Source: Aquitalea sp. LB_tupeE
GTDB taxonomy: Bacteria; Pseudomonadota; Gammaproteobacteria; Burkholderiales; Chromobacteriaceae
Direction of reading: 5' to 3'
NCBI RefSeq assembly: GCF_013391415.1
Contig: NZ_JACAXB010000018.1
Coordinates: 1 to 64,000 of the forward strand
Length of the DNA: 64,000 nt
The notes below the pieces were generated by a model. It saw only the letters and a list, made by a program, of their open reading frames with translations. It was not told the DNA's origin and did not search any database. The position numbers were made by a program, and so were the translations under genes. Positions 25,199-34,551 of this stretch are shown in pieces; the stretch's first letter is position 1, and every line of letters begins with the position of its first letter.

Positions 25199-27490
25199 TC
25201 ATTCCGAGTAGTTCTGATCAAGGCTTAATTCGGTTTTGGGGAATGCACTGATTGGATTAGGCAGCCCCGCCTTCCCCTCATTACCCAGCGTGCCGTGCAG
25301 CTTGATATCCCCAAACACTTCAACCCCCTTGGCGCTGATGCGGATGCCATGGCCGCCCGCCGCCAGCTCGATGCTGTCGTGCCCGGCCACGCTGATGTGC
25401 TGGTTGCTGTTCAGCCGCAGTGTTTTGGCGGCAGACACCGCCAGCGGACCGCCTTGCGCCTGGATGTCCACGCTGCCCTGGTTGGCAAACAGGCGTACGC
25501 CGCCGCTGCGGGCAAACAGGCTGATAGCGCCGTTGGCATTGCTGCGGATGTCGCCCAGAGCGGCCTGGCTGATGTGCTGCCCGGCGGTGACGGCGTAGGT
25601 GGCACCGGCTGATTGCTGGATGGTGTGCGGGGTGGTGAGGCCGATGCCGGCCGGGGCGCTGATCAGGATGCCGGCCTGTGCCAGTTGTTTGAGCGACTGT
25701 TGCAGCAGGTCAACCTGGGCCTGGACATCCGGCGGCAGGGCCTGGGCGGTGGTGGCGGCATCGGCCAGGGCTTTGGCCAGCCGGTTGGCTTGTTCCAGCT
25801 GGTGCAGCGCGGCGGCCATGTCCAGTTGGGCGGTGGTGGCAACGGCGTTGGCTTCGGCGCTGATCAGCAGGCCTTTACCGGCGCGGATGGCACCCCAGTG
25901 CTCGGTACGCAGTTCAAACCCTTCGCCGCGTGGCGCGCGGGCGGCATCCACCAGGTGGCCGATATTCAGCTGGCTTTTGCCGTATTCGCTGGCCAGCTTG
26001 ATGTGTTCCTTGCCCTGCAAATCCTCCATGCGCAGCTTGTTGTTGGCCTTGGTGCGGATGACGTTGCGGCTGTGCCATTGGCTGGTGATGGGGTCTGGGC
26101 GCTCGTTGTCATGGGTGATGGCGGCGATATAGGGTTGGTCCGGGTCGCCATCGCTGAAGGCGAGGTGGACGATGGTGCCGGCGTGGATGGGCATATGAAA
26201 ACCGAATTGCCGACCGGCAAACGGTTTGGCCAGCCGCACCGCGCGCGAGTCGCCGCCGGGGCTCCAGCTGTCCAGGTCGAACAGGAAGCGCACGCGGTAG
26301 CGGCCATGCTCGTCGAGGAAGGGGTAGTGGTAGCTGTTATTGCCCGGGCTCACCACCATGGCGGGCAAGGTGCCGTGTATGCGTGGTTTGGGGGGCAGGG
26401 CGGGGCGCCAGACGCGATCCGCCGGAATGGCGTGGAAGCTGTTGCGGTAGGCGCTATCGCGGCTGCCGCTGTGGGTCACTGCGCTGATCAACCAGCCATG
26501 CGGGGCGTCGGCAAAGGCGTGGTCCAGCTTCAGCACGGCACCGGGCTGCAGCCAGCTGACCGTGCTGTCGCCACTGGCCATGCATTGCCGGCTGACCGAC
26601 AGTTGGTGACGGATCTGCGCCAGCCGGGTGGATTCCGTGTCATCGCGATTACCATCGCCCCAGTCATAGTCCTCGCCATGGGCGGCAGGCACGTCCCCGG
26701 CAAACCCGGCACTGCCGCCGGGTAACTGACTGGCGGCCATGTCGTTGAAGTTACGCCGTCGCGTCCTGTGCAGCATCGGACTGTGCCGGATGCTGAAGGC
26801 AGTGACCGCCTCGGTGCCGACACTGTCCAGCCCGGCCTGCTCGCGCAGGGCGATTGGGTGCAGATTATTGCGGTTGTAGTGCTCCAGGTCGTTGCCAAAC
26901 AGGATGACTTCCTTGCCGTCGCTGGACTGGCTGAACTGGAAGAAGATGCCGGCATGGGCGGCCAGGCGGGAGAGAAAGGCCAGATCGGTTTCACGAAACT
27001 GGGTGAGGTGCTCGTACACGGCCTGGGTGCCGGTCAGGGTGAAGCGGAAATCGCTGCCAGTCAGCCCATGCTTGCGCAACAACGCTTCAATCACCTGCGG
27101 CACTGTCATGTTCTGGAACAGGCGGGTAGTGCGGCTGTCCTGCAACAGGGCCAGGCGCGGGCCGATGTCGAAGGTGTACAGCGTTTCTTCCCGGCTGCTG
27201 CGGCCACGCTGCGCCTGACGCACCACGCCGTGCCAGCTGCGCTGTCCGGTCGGGTCGTCCAGCAGTGGCGGGATGCCGGGAATGGCCAGCGGCGGTGCGG
27301 TGGCCTGCGGGGTGAGGGTGAAAGTCACCGGTTGGCCGATCAGCGGGGCGAGGGGCAGGTCGGGGTCTGGCCATGTCACTGCCACGCTGAGGTGGTAAGG
27401 CGTATCCAGCGCTTCTGTGATGTGAAAGGAGTGCACCGACGGGGCAAGCTGGAAACGGGTGGGGAAGGCGAGGTGGGAGGGGTTGTGCAT
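25199..27490 (-). CDS. vgrG: Type VI secretion spike protein VgrG
   Basis: A 763-residue VgrG. The N-terminal gp27-like part contains the typical RLFQNMTVPQVIEALLRKHGL and YREtDLAFLSRLAAHAGIFFQF-like segments; the gp5-like OB fold holds DEHGRYRVRFLFDLD and RLAKPFAG; the C-terminal third (about 540-740) is a DUF2345-type beta-helix rich in ISxxA and GG repeats. ATG 27490 is preferred to 27583, which overlaps PAAR. It forms the puncturing tip with the PAAR protein encoded 16 bp upstream and should carry the effector encoded 51 bp downstream. No extra catalytic C-terminal domain is seen. Confidence 0.95.
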   Translation of the reverse strand: MHNPSHLAFPTRFQLAPSVHSFHITEALDTPYHLSVAVTWPDPDLPLAPLIGQPVTFTLTPQATAPPLAIPGIPPLLDDPTGQRSWHGVVRQAQRGRSSREETLYTFDIGPRLALLQDSRTTRLFQNMTVPQVIEALLRKHGLTGSDFRFTLTGTQAVYEHLTQFRETDLAFLSRLAAHAGIFFQFSQSSDGKEVILFGNDLEHYNRNNLHPIALREQAGLDSVGTEAVTAFSIRHSPMLHRTRRRNFNDMAASQLPGGSAGFAGDVPAAHGEDYDWGDGNRDDTESTRLAQIRHQLSVSRQCMASGDSTVSWLQPGAVLKLDHAFADAPHGWLISAVTHSGSRDSAYRNSFHAIPADRVWRPALPPKPRIHGTLPAMVVSPGNNSYHYPFLDEHGRYRVRFLFDLDSWSPGGDSRAVRLAKPFAGRQFGFHMPIHAGTIVHLAFSDGDPDQPYIAAITHDNERPDPITSQWHSRNVIRTKANNKLRMEDLQGKEHIKLASEYGKSQLNIGHLVDAARAPRGEGFELRTEHWGAIRAGKGLLISAEANAVATTAQLDMAAALHQLEQANRLAKALADAATTAQALPPDVQAQVDLLQQSLKQLAQAGILISAPAGIGLTTPHTIQQSAGATYAVTAGQHISQAALGDIRSNANGAISLFARSGGVRLFANQGSVDIQAQGGPLAVSAAKTLRLNSNQHISVAGHDSIELAAGGHGIRISAKGVEVFGDIKLHGTLGNEGKAGLPNPISAFPKTELSLDQNYSE

Positions 27491-27506
27491 GGTGGGCTCT
27501 GGTGGG

Positions 27507-27800
27507 TCAGATGGCGACCTGCCATTCCTGGCAGTCGTGAATGAGGCGGGGATGCACCGGGCAGCGGCACAGCACCAGGTCATCGCTCAGCGCCAGGGTT
27601 TTGCCCTTGATATTGTTTTGTCCCAGCGTGCCGCGTGGCCCAGCCATGGCGATGACGCCGATGCTGTCGCAGACATCACAGCGCACTTTGGCACCGATGA
27701 AGGACACCGGAATGCCGCGCAATGTCGGTCCACCAAGCATGCCTTCCACAACTTCTCCACGGCCGGTAATGCGGCAACCCTGACGAATGACAAATCTCAT
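27507..27800 (-). CDS. PAAR-domain spike tip protein
   Basis: A 97-residue single-domain PAAR protein: RQGCRITGRGEVVEGMLGG at the start, KVRCDVCDSIGVIAMAG in the middle and DDLVLCRCPVHPRLI at the end supply Cys/His ligands for the zinc at the cone tip. It overlaps the preceding membrane protein gene by 4 bp (ATGA) and lies 16 bp before vgrG, so these three are translationally linked. It caps the VgrG trimer. Confidence 0.88.
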   Translation of the reverse strand: MRFVIRQGCRITGRGEVVEGMLGGPTLRGIPVSFIGAKVRCDVCDSIGVIAMAGPRGTLGQNNIKGKTLALSDDLVLCRCPVHPRLIHDCQEWQVAI

Positions 27801-29134
27801 GTGCTGGCTCCTGTTGTTGTCGATTCGGGTGGCAGCGCAATGCCCGCCCAGTGCTGGTTTTCCTGCTGGGCGTGCCAGCCAAGCGCTTGCTGACTTAGCA
27901 TCGCGGCCTCCAGTGCCATTGCCGCCATGATCCAGCAGCCCAATGCACCGGGGTTGCCCCAGTAAGCTTCATGTTCCACGGCGTCGATTTGCCAGCCTGC
28001 AGCAGACAGTGCTTCCGGGCTGTCACGGTTCAGGCTGAAAAAGGAGGTGGGTGGATGGGCCAGTGCAGCATTGCTCTGCGCCAGCGCGAGATGGTCGGCC
28101 GTGCGGAACAGCACCGGTCGGGACAGGCTGGCACCGTCGCCGATATTGCTTGCCAGCATGGCAAAGGCGGCTTCGGCAGCGGGTGGGCCATGGCTTGCAC
28201 CGAAGCTGGCCGCCGGCGTGACGATGCCTGCCAGCAGGTAATAGCCGCTGTGTTGCCGGGCGTGGAGTGCGTCAATCACCAGATCGATATCTTCCGGGCT
28301 GTGCAAGCGCTGCGGGTGGGCAGTCAGCAAGATGCCCAGTTCGCTGGCATGCTGGCGAAAGCGTAACCACGCGTCTTCGCTGCCATGCCAGGAAACCGCG
28401 ACTGATGTGTGCCACACAGTTAGCGGCCAATCGGCCATCATGGCAGCCAGCTTGGCGGGGAGGTATTGGGCGGCGGGAAGGCGCTGTTCTTGTTCTTCCT
28501 CACCGGATGGCATGTCTGATGCTGCTGCATCGTCTGCTGCCGGGAGGTCGATTTCTGCGCTGGTTTCATCATCGGCAACTGCATCGTCGCCGGTCGTATA
28601 AATCTCCCACATGGCTTCGTCTGTATCCTGCTGGCCATCCTCTGCTTCGGCGATGGATTCAGGCTCTGCCAGATAGGGCGGTGCTGCGGATTCGAACTGC
28701 GGTACGGGTAAGAGATTGCAGAAGGGCACCGGTTTTTCCCTTTGTTGCCGGAGCAGAATCTGACGATCTGCCGCGTGCATGCAGGCCGGGCCCAGCAAGG
28801 CGAAATGCGGGATATAAAGTCGTGCTTGGCGACGCTGTTCTTCCTGGTGATACGCGGCAAGATGCAAGGCATTGCGGTGATCAACAATCCAGCCTGCCAG
28901 CAGCCAGCCGCTGTAGCGCAACAACGTCCAGAAGCTGGCTAACAGAAAGCCGGGCGCGGCAGCCTTGAGCCAGAAGCCGGTCAGCGGAGCGGCCTTGGCG
29001 CTGTTGACTGCAGTGCTGTAGAGGCTGATCAGCGTTGAGAGCAGGGTGCAGGCAAGAATCAACATGACATAGCGAGGCCAGCGGGGTTTGCCCGGTACTG
29101 GCTCTTGCCGTAGTTGATTTTCGGATGCTTGCAT
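27797..29134 (-). CDS. Membrane protein of the VgrG island, possible effector adaptor
   Basis: First gene of the island, 445 residues, not firmly recognised. Two hydrophobic segments near the N-terminus (about residues 23-45 and 58-84) are followed by a hydrophilic region with an acidic, low-complexity stretch (about 150-220), then a globular C-terminal domain with VWHTSVAVSWHGSEDAW and HSGYYLLAGIV. Size, topology and position before PAAR/VgrG are reminiscent of Tla3-type (DUF2875) adaptors that load effectors on VgrG, but I could not confirm this from motifs. The 4-bp overlap with PAAR supports a shared T6SS role. Confidence 0.6.
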   Translation of the reverse strand: MQASENQLRQEPVPGKPRWPRYVMLILACTLLSTLISLYSTAVNSAKAAPLTGFWLKAAAPGFLLASFWTLLRYSGWLLAGWIVDHRNALHLAAYHQEEQRRQARLYIPHFALLGPACMHAADRQILLRQQREKPVPFCNLLPVPQFESAAPPYLAEPESIAEAEDGQQDTDEAMWEIYTTGDDAVADDETSAEIDLPAADDAAASDMPSGEEEQEQRLPAAQYLPAKLAAMMADWPLTVWHTSVAVSWHGSEDAWLRFRQHASELGILLTAHPQRLHSPEDIDLVIDALHARQHSGYYLLAGIVTPAASFGASHGPPAAEAAFAMLASNIGDGASLSRPVLFRTADHLALAQSNAALAHPPTSFFSLNRDSPEALSAAGWQIDAVEHEAYWGNPGALGCWIMAAMALEAAMLSQQALGWHAQQENQHWAGIALPPESTTTGAST

Positions 29135-29415
29135 GCCGTGGTGACCAGTCGCTTGTGGCTATAGATCGGGCATTACACTGCGTGGCATTTAGAGCAGCAA
29201 TGTCCACTCAGCCAGTTTTACCGACTGGACTTGTCTAAAGGTGGGCGAATGGTGTTTGTGTCGTGATGTGCGGCAAGCGCGTGAATGGCTTTCCGCCATA
29301 CGCAATGTGCAGGTGTGATGAGGCTGGGATCAAACTGTTTGCTCAGGTGTGGTGCAGGTATTCATTTCAGCATGGCATGCGGAATGTCAGCACCTGTGGA
29401 CGTGCATGCGCTTTG

Positions 29416-30225
29416 TCAGTAGCCCTGGATTGGCGCAGGGGCGTGTGTGTCCACAATGTGTACTTCCACGTGTGCCTGTTGCAGGGCGTGTAAAAGTATC
29501 GGGTCCGGTGCGCAATTCACCACCAAACGGTGGATTTTTTCCAGGCCGCACACCCGGAACAGCGCACTGGCACCGAATTTGCTGGAGTCGGCAATCACCG
29601 TGAGTCGTCGGGCTTGGGCAAGCATGGCTTTGGCAATATCGGCCTCCTGCAAGGAAAAATCCATTACCCCGTTTTCATCGATGGCACCAACTGTTAACAC
29701 GACATCGGTGGTGTTGAACTGCTGAATTTGTGTGATGGCCAACCCGCCTACGCTTTCCGAAGCGTCGGCCAAGTATTCGCCGCCAATCAGGAAAACTTTG
29801 TTGCTGCGGTCGCCCCGTCCAATGAGCTGGGCGATGGCCAGAGAATTGGTGATGATGGTCAGGTGCTGCTTGCGGGCCAGCTCCTGGGCCAAGGCCAGCG
29901 TGGTCGTGCCAGTATCAATCAGCAGCGAGTCACCGGCTTTGAACAGGCTGGCAGCCAGGCGCGCAATGCGCTGTTTTTCCTCGGCATGTAGCATTCTTCG
30001 TAGTCGAAAGTCATGCTCAATGGGTTCTTCCGCACTCATCGCACCGCCATGATATTTCTTGAGCTTGCCGCGACTGGCCAATACGGTGAGATCCCGGCGT
30101 ATGGTCTCGCATGAGCTTGCAGTCAGGGCTGACAGGCGCTCTACGCTGATCTTTTTGTGTTCTCGTACCAAATCAAGAATGGTTTCCTGGCGCTGGTGTG
30201 GTTTTTGTTTTCCGGCGATTTTCAT
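29416..30225 (-). CDS. DeoR/GlpR-family transcriptional repressor
   Basis: A 269-residue DeoR-family regulator: N-terminal winged helix (RQETILDLVREHKKISVERLSALTASSCETIRRDLTVLASRGKLKKYHGGA) and a sugar-phosphate-sensing DeoRC domain (DTGTTTLALAQELA, NSLAIAQLI, GGEY). ATG 30225 fits the family N-terminus but has no clear ribosome site; an ATG at 30285 adjoins an AGGGGG with no spacing. It is divergent from the FAD oxidoreductase/FGGY kinase operon and likely represses it until a phosphorylated intermediate accumulates. Confidence 0.9.
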   Translation of the reverse strand: MKIAGKQKPHQRQETILDLVREHKKISVERLSALTASSCETIRRDLTVLASRGKLKKYHGGAMSAEEPIEHDFRLRRMLHAEEKQRIARLAASLFKAGDSLLIDTGTTTLALAQELARKQHLTIITNSLAIAQLIGRGDRSNKVFLIGGEYLADASESVGGLAITQIQQFNTTDVVLTVGAIDENGVMDFSLQEADIAKAMLAQARRLTVIADSSKFGASALFRVCGLEKIHRLVVNCAPDPILLHALQQAHVEVHIVDTHAPAPIQGY

Positions 30226-30430
30226 GCTGTTTGCGTGCAGTTCGAACAAGGCGTCAAAAGGTGAATTCCACCTATTCTGGCCCATCCCCCTTTCTTGCGC
30301 ACTATCTCCCCGTTATCGCCCACCGGTATTCCGTCACGCACTGTCTTTGCTGAGGCGGTGCTTTTGGATCTTCATTCCTTCTTTCCTGCAGTGAGGAGTT
30401 TTTGACATTTTTTGATTGAAATACTGTCAA

Positions 30431-30496
30431 TTAGTCATATTGCGCAATTTTTAGTCAATTTTTATTGTGGCTTCATTATTTTTTGACCGATTAGTC
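30431..30496. promoter_or_regulatory. Phased TTAGTC repeats, possible DeoR-type operator
   Basis: TTAGTC occurs at 30431, 30451 and 30491, spaced 20 and 40 bp, i.e. on one helical face, in the AT-rich gap between the DeoR regulator and its presumed operon. Direct repeats are usual for DeoR-family operators. The last copy lies just upstream of the GGAGGTGGGG ribosome site of the first gene. Confidence 0.5.
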
Positions 30497-30511
30497 GTTT
30501 TGGAGGTGGGG

Positions 30512-31894
30512 ATGTTTGACGTTGCCATCATTGGCGCTGGTGTTGTGGGTTGCGCGGTGGCCCGGCGCTTTGCCATTGCCGGGGCCCGCGTTGTCTTGCT
30601 TGAAAAAGGCGCGGACATCCTGTCTGGTGCCTCCAAAGCCAATAGTGCGATTTTGCATACCGGTTTTGATGCGCCAGCGGATAGTCTGGAGTGGCAGCTG
30701 GTACAGGCCGGGCGTGCCGAATATCTGGAAATCCACCAGCGTTTCAATCTGCCATTGGTCAAAACCGGGGCCCTGGTGTGTGCCTGGGATGAGCAAGAGG
30801 CCAGCCAGCTCGAACACATCTTAAGGGAGGGGCGACGCAATGGCCTGCCCGATCTGACCTTGCTGTCTGCGGCTCAGGCGCGGAGCAAGCAGCCGGGTTT
30901 GTCACCACGTTTGCAGGCGGCCGTTGAGGTGGCGGGCGAATACATTATCGACCCCTGGTCGGCACCGCTGGCTTACGTAACCCAAGCGCTGCAGCTGGGA
31001 GCCCGCGTGATGCGCAGCACCGAGGTGCTGCGCGGTGAGTTTGATGGACATGCCTGGCAGTTGCACACCAATACCGAGCCGGTGCGTGCGCGTGTTGTCA
31101 TCAATGCGGCTGGCTTGTTTGGCGATGAAGTTGAGCGGCGTCTGGGACTGCCGGTGACATTTCAGATCAAGCCGCGCAAGGGCCAGTTTGTGGTGCTGGA
31201 CAAGGCTGCCGCGCACCATGTGGATACCATCATCCTGCCGGTGCCCAGTGCCAGTACCAAGGGCATCGTGGTGTGTCCCACCGTATTTGGCAACGTCATC
31301 ATCGGCCCCACTGCCGAGGAGCAGGATGACCGTGTGCGAGCCACGGTGGAGCATGACACGCTACAAGCCTTGATCCGGCGCGGGGAAGCGATTGTCCCTG
31401 CGTTGGCGGGGATGCCGGTGACTGCGGTGTATGCCGGATTGCGCCCGGCAACGGAGCAAAAAGCCTATCGGGTGTTCAGTCGGCCGGCGCAACAGGCCAT
31501 CACGCTGGGGGGCATTCGCTCCACCGGCCTGAGTGCGGCACTGGGTCTGGCGCAGTATGCGCTGGCCTTATACCAGCAGTTTGATATTGGCTGCTTTAGC
31601 GCACCCAAGGATATTCCCTGGTTTGCCATGCCCAATCTGGCTGAATCTGGCGAGCGGGATTGGCAGCGGCCGAATCACGGCGAGATGGTCTGCCACTGTG
31701 AGTTGGTGACGCGGCGAGAGATCGCCGCCAGCTTGTGTAGTCTGTTGCCGCCGGGTGATTTTGGCGGTTTGCGCCGCCGTACGCGGGCTGGGATGGGGCG
31801 TTGCCAGGGTTTTTACTGCAACGGTACTTTGGCTGAGATGACCAAGGGCAAGTGGTTGGCGGATCTGGCGGTCAATAGGGAGGGGCAATCATGA
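30512..31894 (+). CDS. FAD-dependent glycerol-3-phosphate dehydrogenase-like oxidoreductase
   Basis: A 460-residue flavoprotein. Dinucleotide-binding AIIGAGVVGCAVARRFA opens the protein; the DAO-type core has SKANSAILHTGFD and RPATEQKAYRVF. The C-terminus is a BFD-like [2Fe-2S] module with four cysteines (VCHCELVTRRE and GRCQGFYCNG). The architecture matches GlpA-like, quinone-linked dehydrogenases rather than soluble GpsA. ATG 30512 follows an excellent GGAGGTGGGG. It overlaps the next gene by 4 bp (ATGA). The two flavoproteins probably work as one complex oxidising a phosphorylated polyol-like substrate. Confidence 0.85.
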   Translation: MFDVAIIGAGVVGCAVARRFAIAGARVVLLEKGADILSGASKANSAILHTGFDAPADSLEWQLVQAGRAEYLEIHQRFNLPLVKTGALVCAWDEQEASQLEHILREGRRNGLPDLTLLSAAQARSKQPGLSPRLQAAVEVAGEYIIDPWSAPLAYVTQALQLGARVMRSTEVLRGEFDGHAWQLHTNTEPVRARVVINAAGLFGDEVERRLGLPVTFQIKPRKGQFVVLDKAAAHHVDTIILPVPSASTKGIVVCPTVFGNVIIGPTAEEQDDRVRATVEHDTLQALIRRGEAIVPALAGMPVTAVYAGLRPATEQKAYRVFSRPAQQAITLGGIRSTGLSAALGLAQYALALYQQFDIGCFSAPKDIPWFAMPNLAESGERDWQRPNHGEMVCHCELVTRREIAASLCSLLPPGDFGGLRRRTRAGMGRCQGFYCNGTLAEMTKGKWLADLAVNREGQS

Positions 31895-33117
31895 GCCCGC
31901 CGGAGATTGACGTGTTGATCATCGGTGGCGGTCCGGCAGGTGTCGCGGCTGCGCTGGCCCTGCGTCAACAGGGTATTGCCAAGGTGGTGTTGCTGGAGCG
32001 AGAAGCAGAGCTGGGTGGTGCCACCAGGCATTGCAGCCACTCGCCATTTGGCATGCGGGAATACCACCGCGTGCTCTTTGGCAGTGCCTATGGCCGGCGT
32101 TTGGCTGCAGATGCTTCTCAGGCTGGTGTGGAGGTTCGCACCCAGCATTCTGTCGTCCGTTTTGACGGTGCAGCCTCTGTGCTGGTGAGTTCTCCGCGTG
32201 GAGTGGAAACGCTCAGTGCCAAGCGCATCATCACGGCCACAGGGGCGCGTGAGACGCCGCGCGCGGCGCGCTTGCTGGCGGGTGAGCGGCCAATCGGTGT
32301 CATCACCACGGCCACGTTACAGGCTTATGTGGCATTCCATGGGCTGATGCCTTTCCGCCGGCCATTGATTGTGGGGTCGGAGTTGGTGTCGATGTCCGCC
32401 ATCCTGACCTGTCTGTCACATGCTGCCCGGCCAGTGGCACTCATTGAAGCACAGTCCCATCTCATGGCGCGTGCTCCCATCCGTTGGCTACCACACTTGC
32501 TGGGCATTCCTGTGCATCGACAAACCACACTGGCAGATATCTGGGGACGTGAGCGGGTAGAGGCGGTGACGCTGCAAACGGGCAAGGAATTGCGCAAGGT
32601 GGCGTGTGATGGCGTGCTGCTGACCGGCCAGTTTATTCCTGAGGCTGCCTTGTTCCTCAATGCCCCATGTGGTGTGCAACAGGGAAGTGCAGGCCCGCTG
32701 ATTGATCAGGATGGCCGCCTGGCCAATCCGCTGCATTTTGCCGCCGGTAATGTCTTGCGTGGCATTGAGACCGGTGGCTGGGCCTTCCGGGAGGGGCGTG
32801 CTGTCGGTCACGCTGTTGCGCAAGATCTGCGCAACGGACCTGCCAGGGAAGAGGCCATCCCTGTTGCATATGCCGCGCCCATCAAGCTGGTGGTGCCCGG
32901 TGCGCTACGCAACAGCCTGCTTGCGCTGCCAGCTTTTACTACGTTTCAACTACGCGTCAGTCATCGGGTTCGCGGCGTCATCAGCCTGCATCTGGATGGT
33001 GTGCCTGTTTGGGAAAAACAGGCGCAGTGGTTGCCGGAACGCCGGATCCTGGTGCCCATACCCGCACGGGCCCGTTCGGCCAGAACCATCGAATTTCGCT
33101 TTCAGGAGAAATGCTGA
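31891..33117 (+). CDS. FAD/NAD(P)-binding oxidoreductase, partner subunit
   Basis: A 408-residue pyridine-nucleotide-disulphide-oxidoreductase-like flavoprotein: N-terminal LIIGGGPAGVAAALAL, ITATGARETPRAARLLAG and a second nucleotide-binding region around VGSELVSMSAI. A C-terminal GNVLRGIETGGWAFREGRAVG resembles the FAD-closing motif. Such proteins pair with the GlpA-like subunit in multi-subunit dehydrogenases. It overlaps the previous gene by 4 bp and the kinase by one base. Electron acceptor is not evident. Confidence 0.82.
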   Translation: MSPPEIDVLIIGGGPAGVAAALALRQQGIAKVVLLEREAELGGATRHCSHSPFGMREYHRVLFGSAYGRRLAADASQAGVEVRTQHSVVRFDGAASVLVSSPRGVETLSAKRIITATGARETPRAARLLAGERPIGVITTATLQAYVAFHGLMPFRRPLIVGSELVSMSAILTCLSHAARPVALIEAQSHLMARAPIRWLPHLLGIPVHRQTTLADIWGRERVEAVTLQTGKELRKVACDGVLLTGQFIPEAALFLNAPCGVQQGSAGPLIDQDGRLANPLHFAAGNVLRGIETGGWAFREGRAVGHAVAQDLRNGPAREEAIPVAYAAPIKLVVPGALRNSLLALPAFTTFQLRVSHRVRGVISLHLDGVPVWEKQAQWLPERRILVPIPARARSARTIEFRFQEKC

Positions 33118-34523
33118 TGCGTATTGCTGCCATTGATCAGGGAACGACTTCAACGCGCTGCCTGGTGGTGGATGCCAGTGGCCAGTGTGTGCTGACCGGT
33201 ACGCGCCGCCATGCGCGCTATCATCCTCATGCCAGTTGGGTGGAGCATGATCCGGAGGAGCTGCTGCACAATGTCGCAGCGCTGCTGGCGACTGCTGGTC
33301 AGGTCGATGCGATTGCGATTTGCAACCAGGGCGAGAGCTGCCTGGCATGGGATGCCAGGACCGGTCGGCCCTTGTCGCCAGTGATTGTCTGGCAGGATGC
33401 CCGCACCGCAACCGCTCTTGCGCAGATGGGCGAGGCGGCTGAACTGTGCTCCAAGCGTATCAGCGGCTTGCCGCTGGACCCCTACTTTTCCGCCAGCAAA
33501 CTGGCCTGGATGATCCGCAATATCCCGGCCGTAGCCGCCGCACTGGAACAAGGCCGTCTACGCCTTGGCACGACCGATGCGTTTTTTCTGGACCGTTTGT
33601 GCGGCACGTTTGCAACCGACTTGGCCACCGCATCACGTACCGGTTTGCTGGATCTTGCCACTGGGCAGTGGAGTGAAGCGCTGTGTGCCCTGTATGGCGT
33701 TCCCAGGCAGTGCCTTCCGGAGATTCGTGCTGTCGATGCCGGTTTTGGCGACATCAACGGCACACCGGTCAAGGTATCGATTGTTGATCAGCAGGCCGCG
33801 CTATACGGCCACCACTGCCAGCAGCGCGGTGATTGCAAAATCACCTTCGGAACGGGGGCCTTCTTTCTCGCTATTGCAGGTACGGAACGTCCCCATCCCG
33901 TCGACCTGTTACCCACCATCGCCTGGAAGCGGCAAGACGATGCGGTCACGTATGCGATCGAAGGGGGTGTCTATGACGCTGGCTCGGCGCTGGAGTGGGC
34001 GCGACGGATTGGCCTTTACTCTGCGCTGGAAGAGTTGAACCAGTTTGAGGGGCCTTCTGCCATCAGTCGTGGCATTGTCTTTGTGCCGGCCTTGTCCGGT
34101 CTGGCCGCGCCGTATTGGGATCGCCATGCAGCGTCACTCTTCATCGGTATGGACCATGCGGCAGATCGTCGCGACATGGTGCGGGCCGTGCTGGAGGGCA
34201 TCGCCATGCTGACCGCCAAGCTGATAGAGACCGCCGACAAAACGTTGCCACTGGATGACCGGATATCCATCGATGGCGGCCTGTCGCAAAGTGCCTACTT
34301 TGCCCGCTTCCTGGCCTCAGCCTGTCAGAAGCGCATTTGCGTTTCCTCGATGTATGAGCTGAGTGCGCTTGGGCTGGCCCGTTTGTGCGGGCTGGATGTA
34401 AGCCAGATGCGTGGAGCCATGACGACCTACGCTCCCAGCGATTTTGTATCCGCCCAAGATCATGCCGTTTTTGCTGCCGCCATTGCACGCGCTAGTAGCT
34501 GGCGTGCAGCTGCTGCCTTGTGA
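33117..34523 (+). CDS. FGGY-family carbohydrate kinase (glycerol-kinase-like)
   Basis: A 468-residue FGGY kinase. The opening AIDQGTTSTRCLVVD phosphate-1 motif and the C-terminal SIDGGLSQSAYFARFLASA adenosine region are complete, with DQQAALYGHH and TFGTGAFF in the centre. It resembles glycerol kinase but is somewhat short and lacks the WxxxT/Asp pattern I would need to call GlpK. It should phosphorylate a small polyol that the two flavoenzymes then oxidise. ATG 33117 overlaps the upstream TGA by one base (TGATG) with GGAGAA before it. Confidence 0.85.
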   Translation: MRIAAIDQGTTSTRCLVVDASGQCVLTGTRRHARYHPHASWVEHDPEELLHNVAALLATAGQVDAIAICNQGESCLAWDARTGRPLSPVIVWQDARTATALAQMGEAAELCSKRISGLPLDPYFSASKLAWMIRNIPAVAAALEQGRLRLGTTDAFFLDRLCGTFATDLATASRTGLLDLATGQWSEALCALYGVPRQCLPEIRAVDAGFGDINGTPVKVSIVDQQAALYGHHCQQRGDCKITFGTGAFFLAIAGTERPHPVDLLPTIAWKRQDDAVTYAIEGGVYDAGSALEWARRIGLYSALEELNQFEGPSAISRGIVFVPALSGLAAPYWDRHAASLFIGMDHAADRRDMVRAVLEGIAMLTAKLIETADKTLPLDDRISIDGGLSQSAYFARFLASACQKRICVSSMYELSALGLARLCGLDVSQMRGAMTTYAPSDFVSAQDHAVFAAAIARASSWRAAAAL

Positions 34524-34551
34524 CCTTCCCACCTTGTTACCGGAGTGAGCA

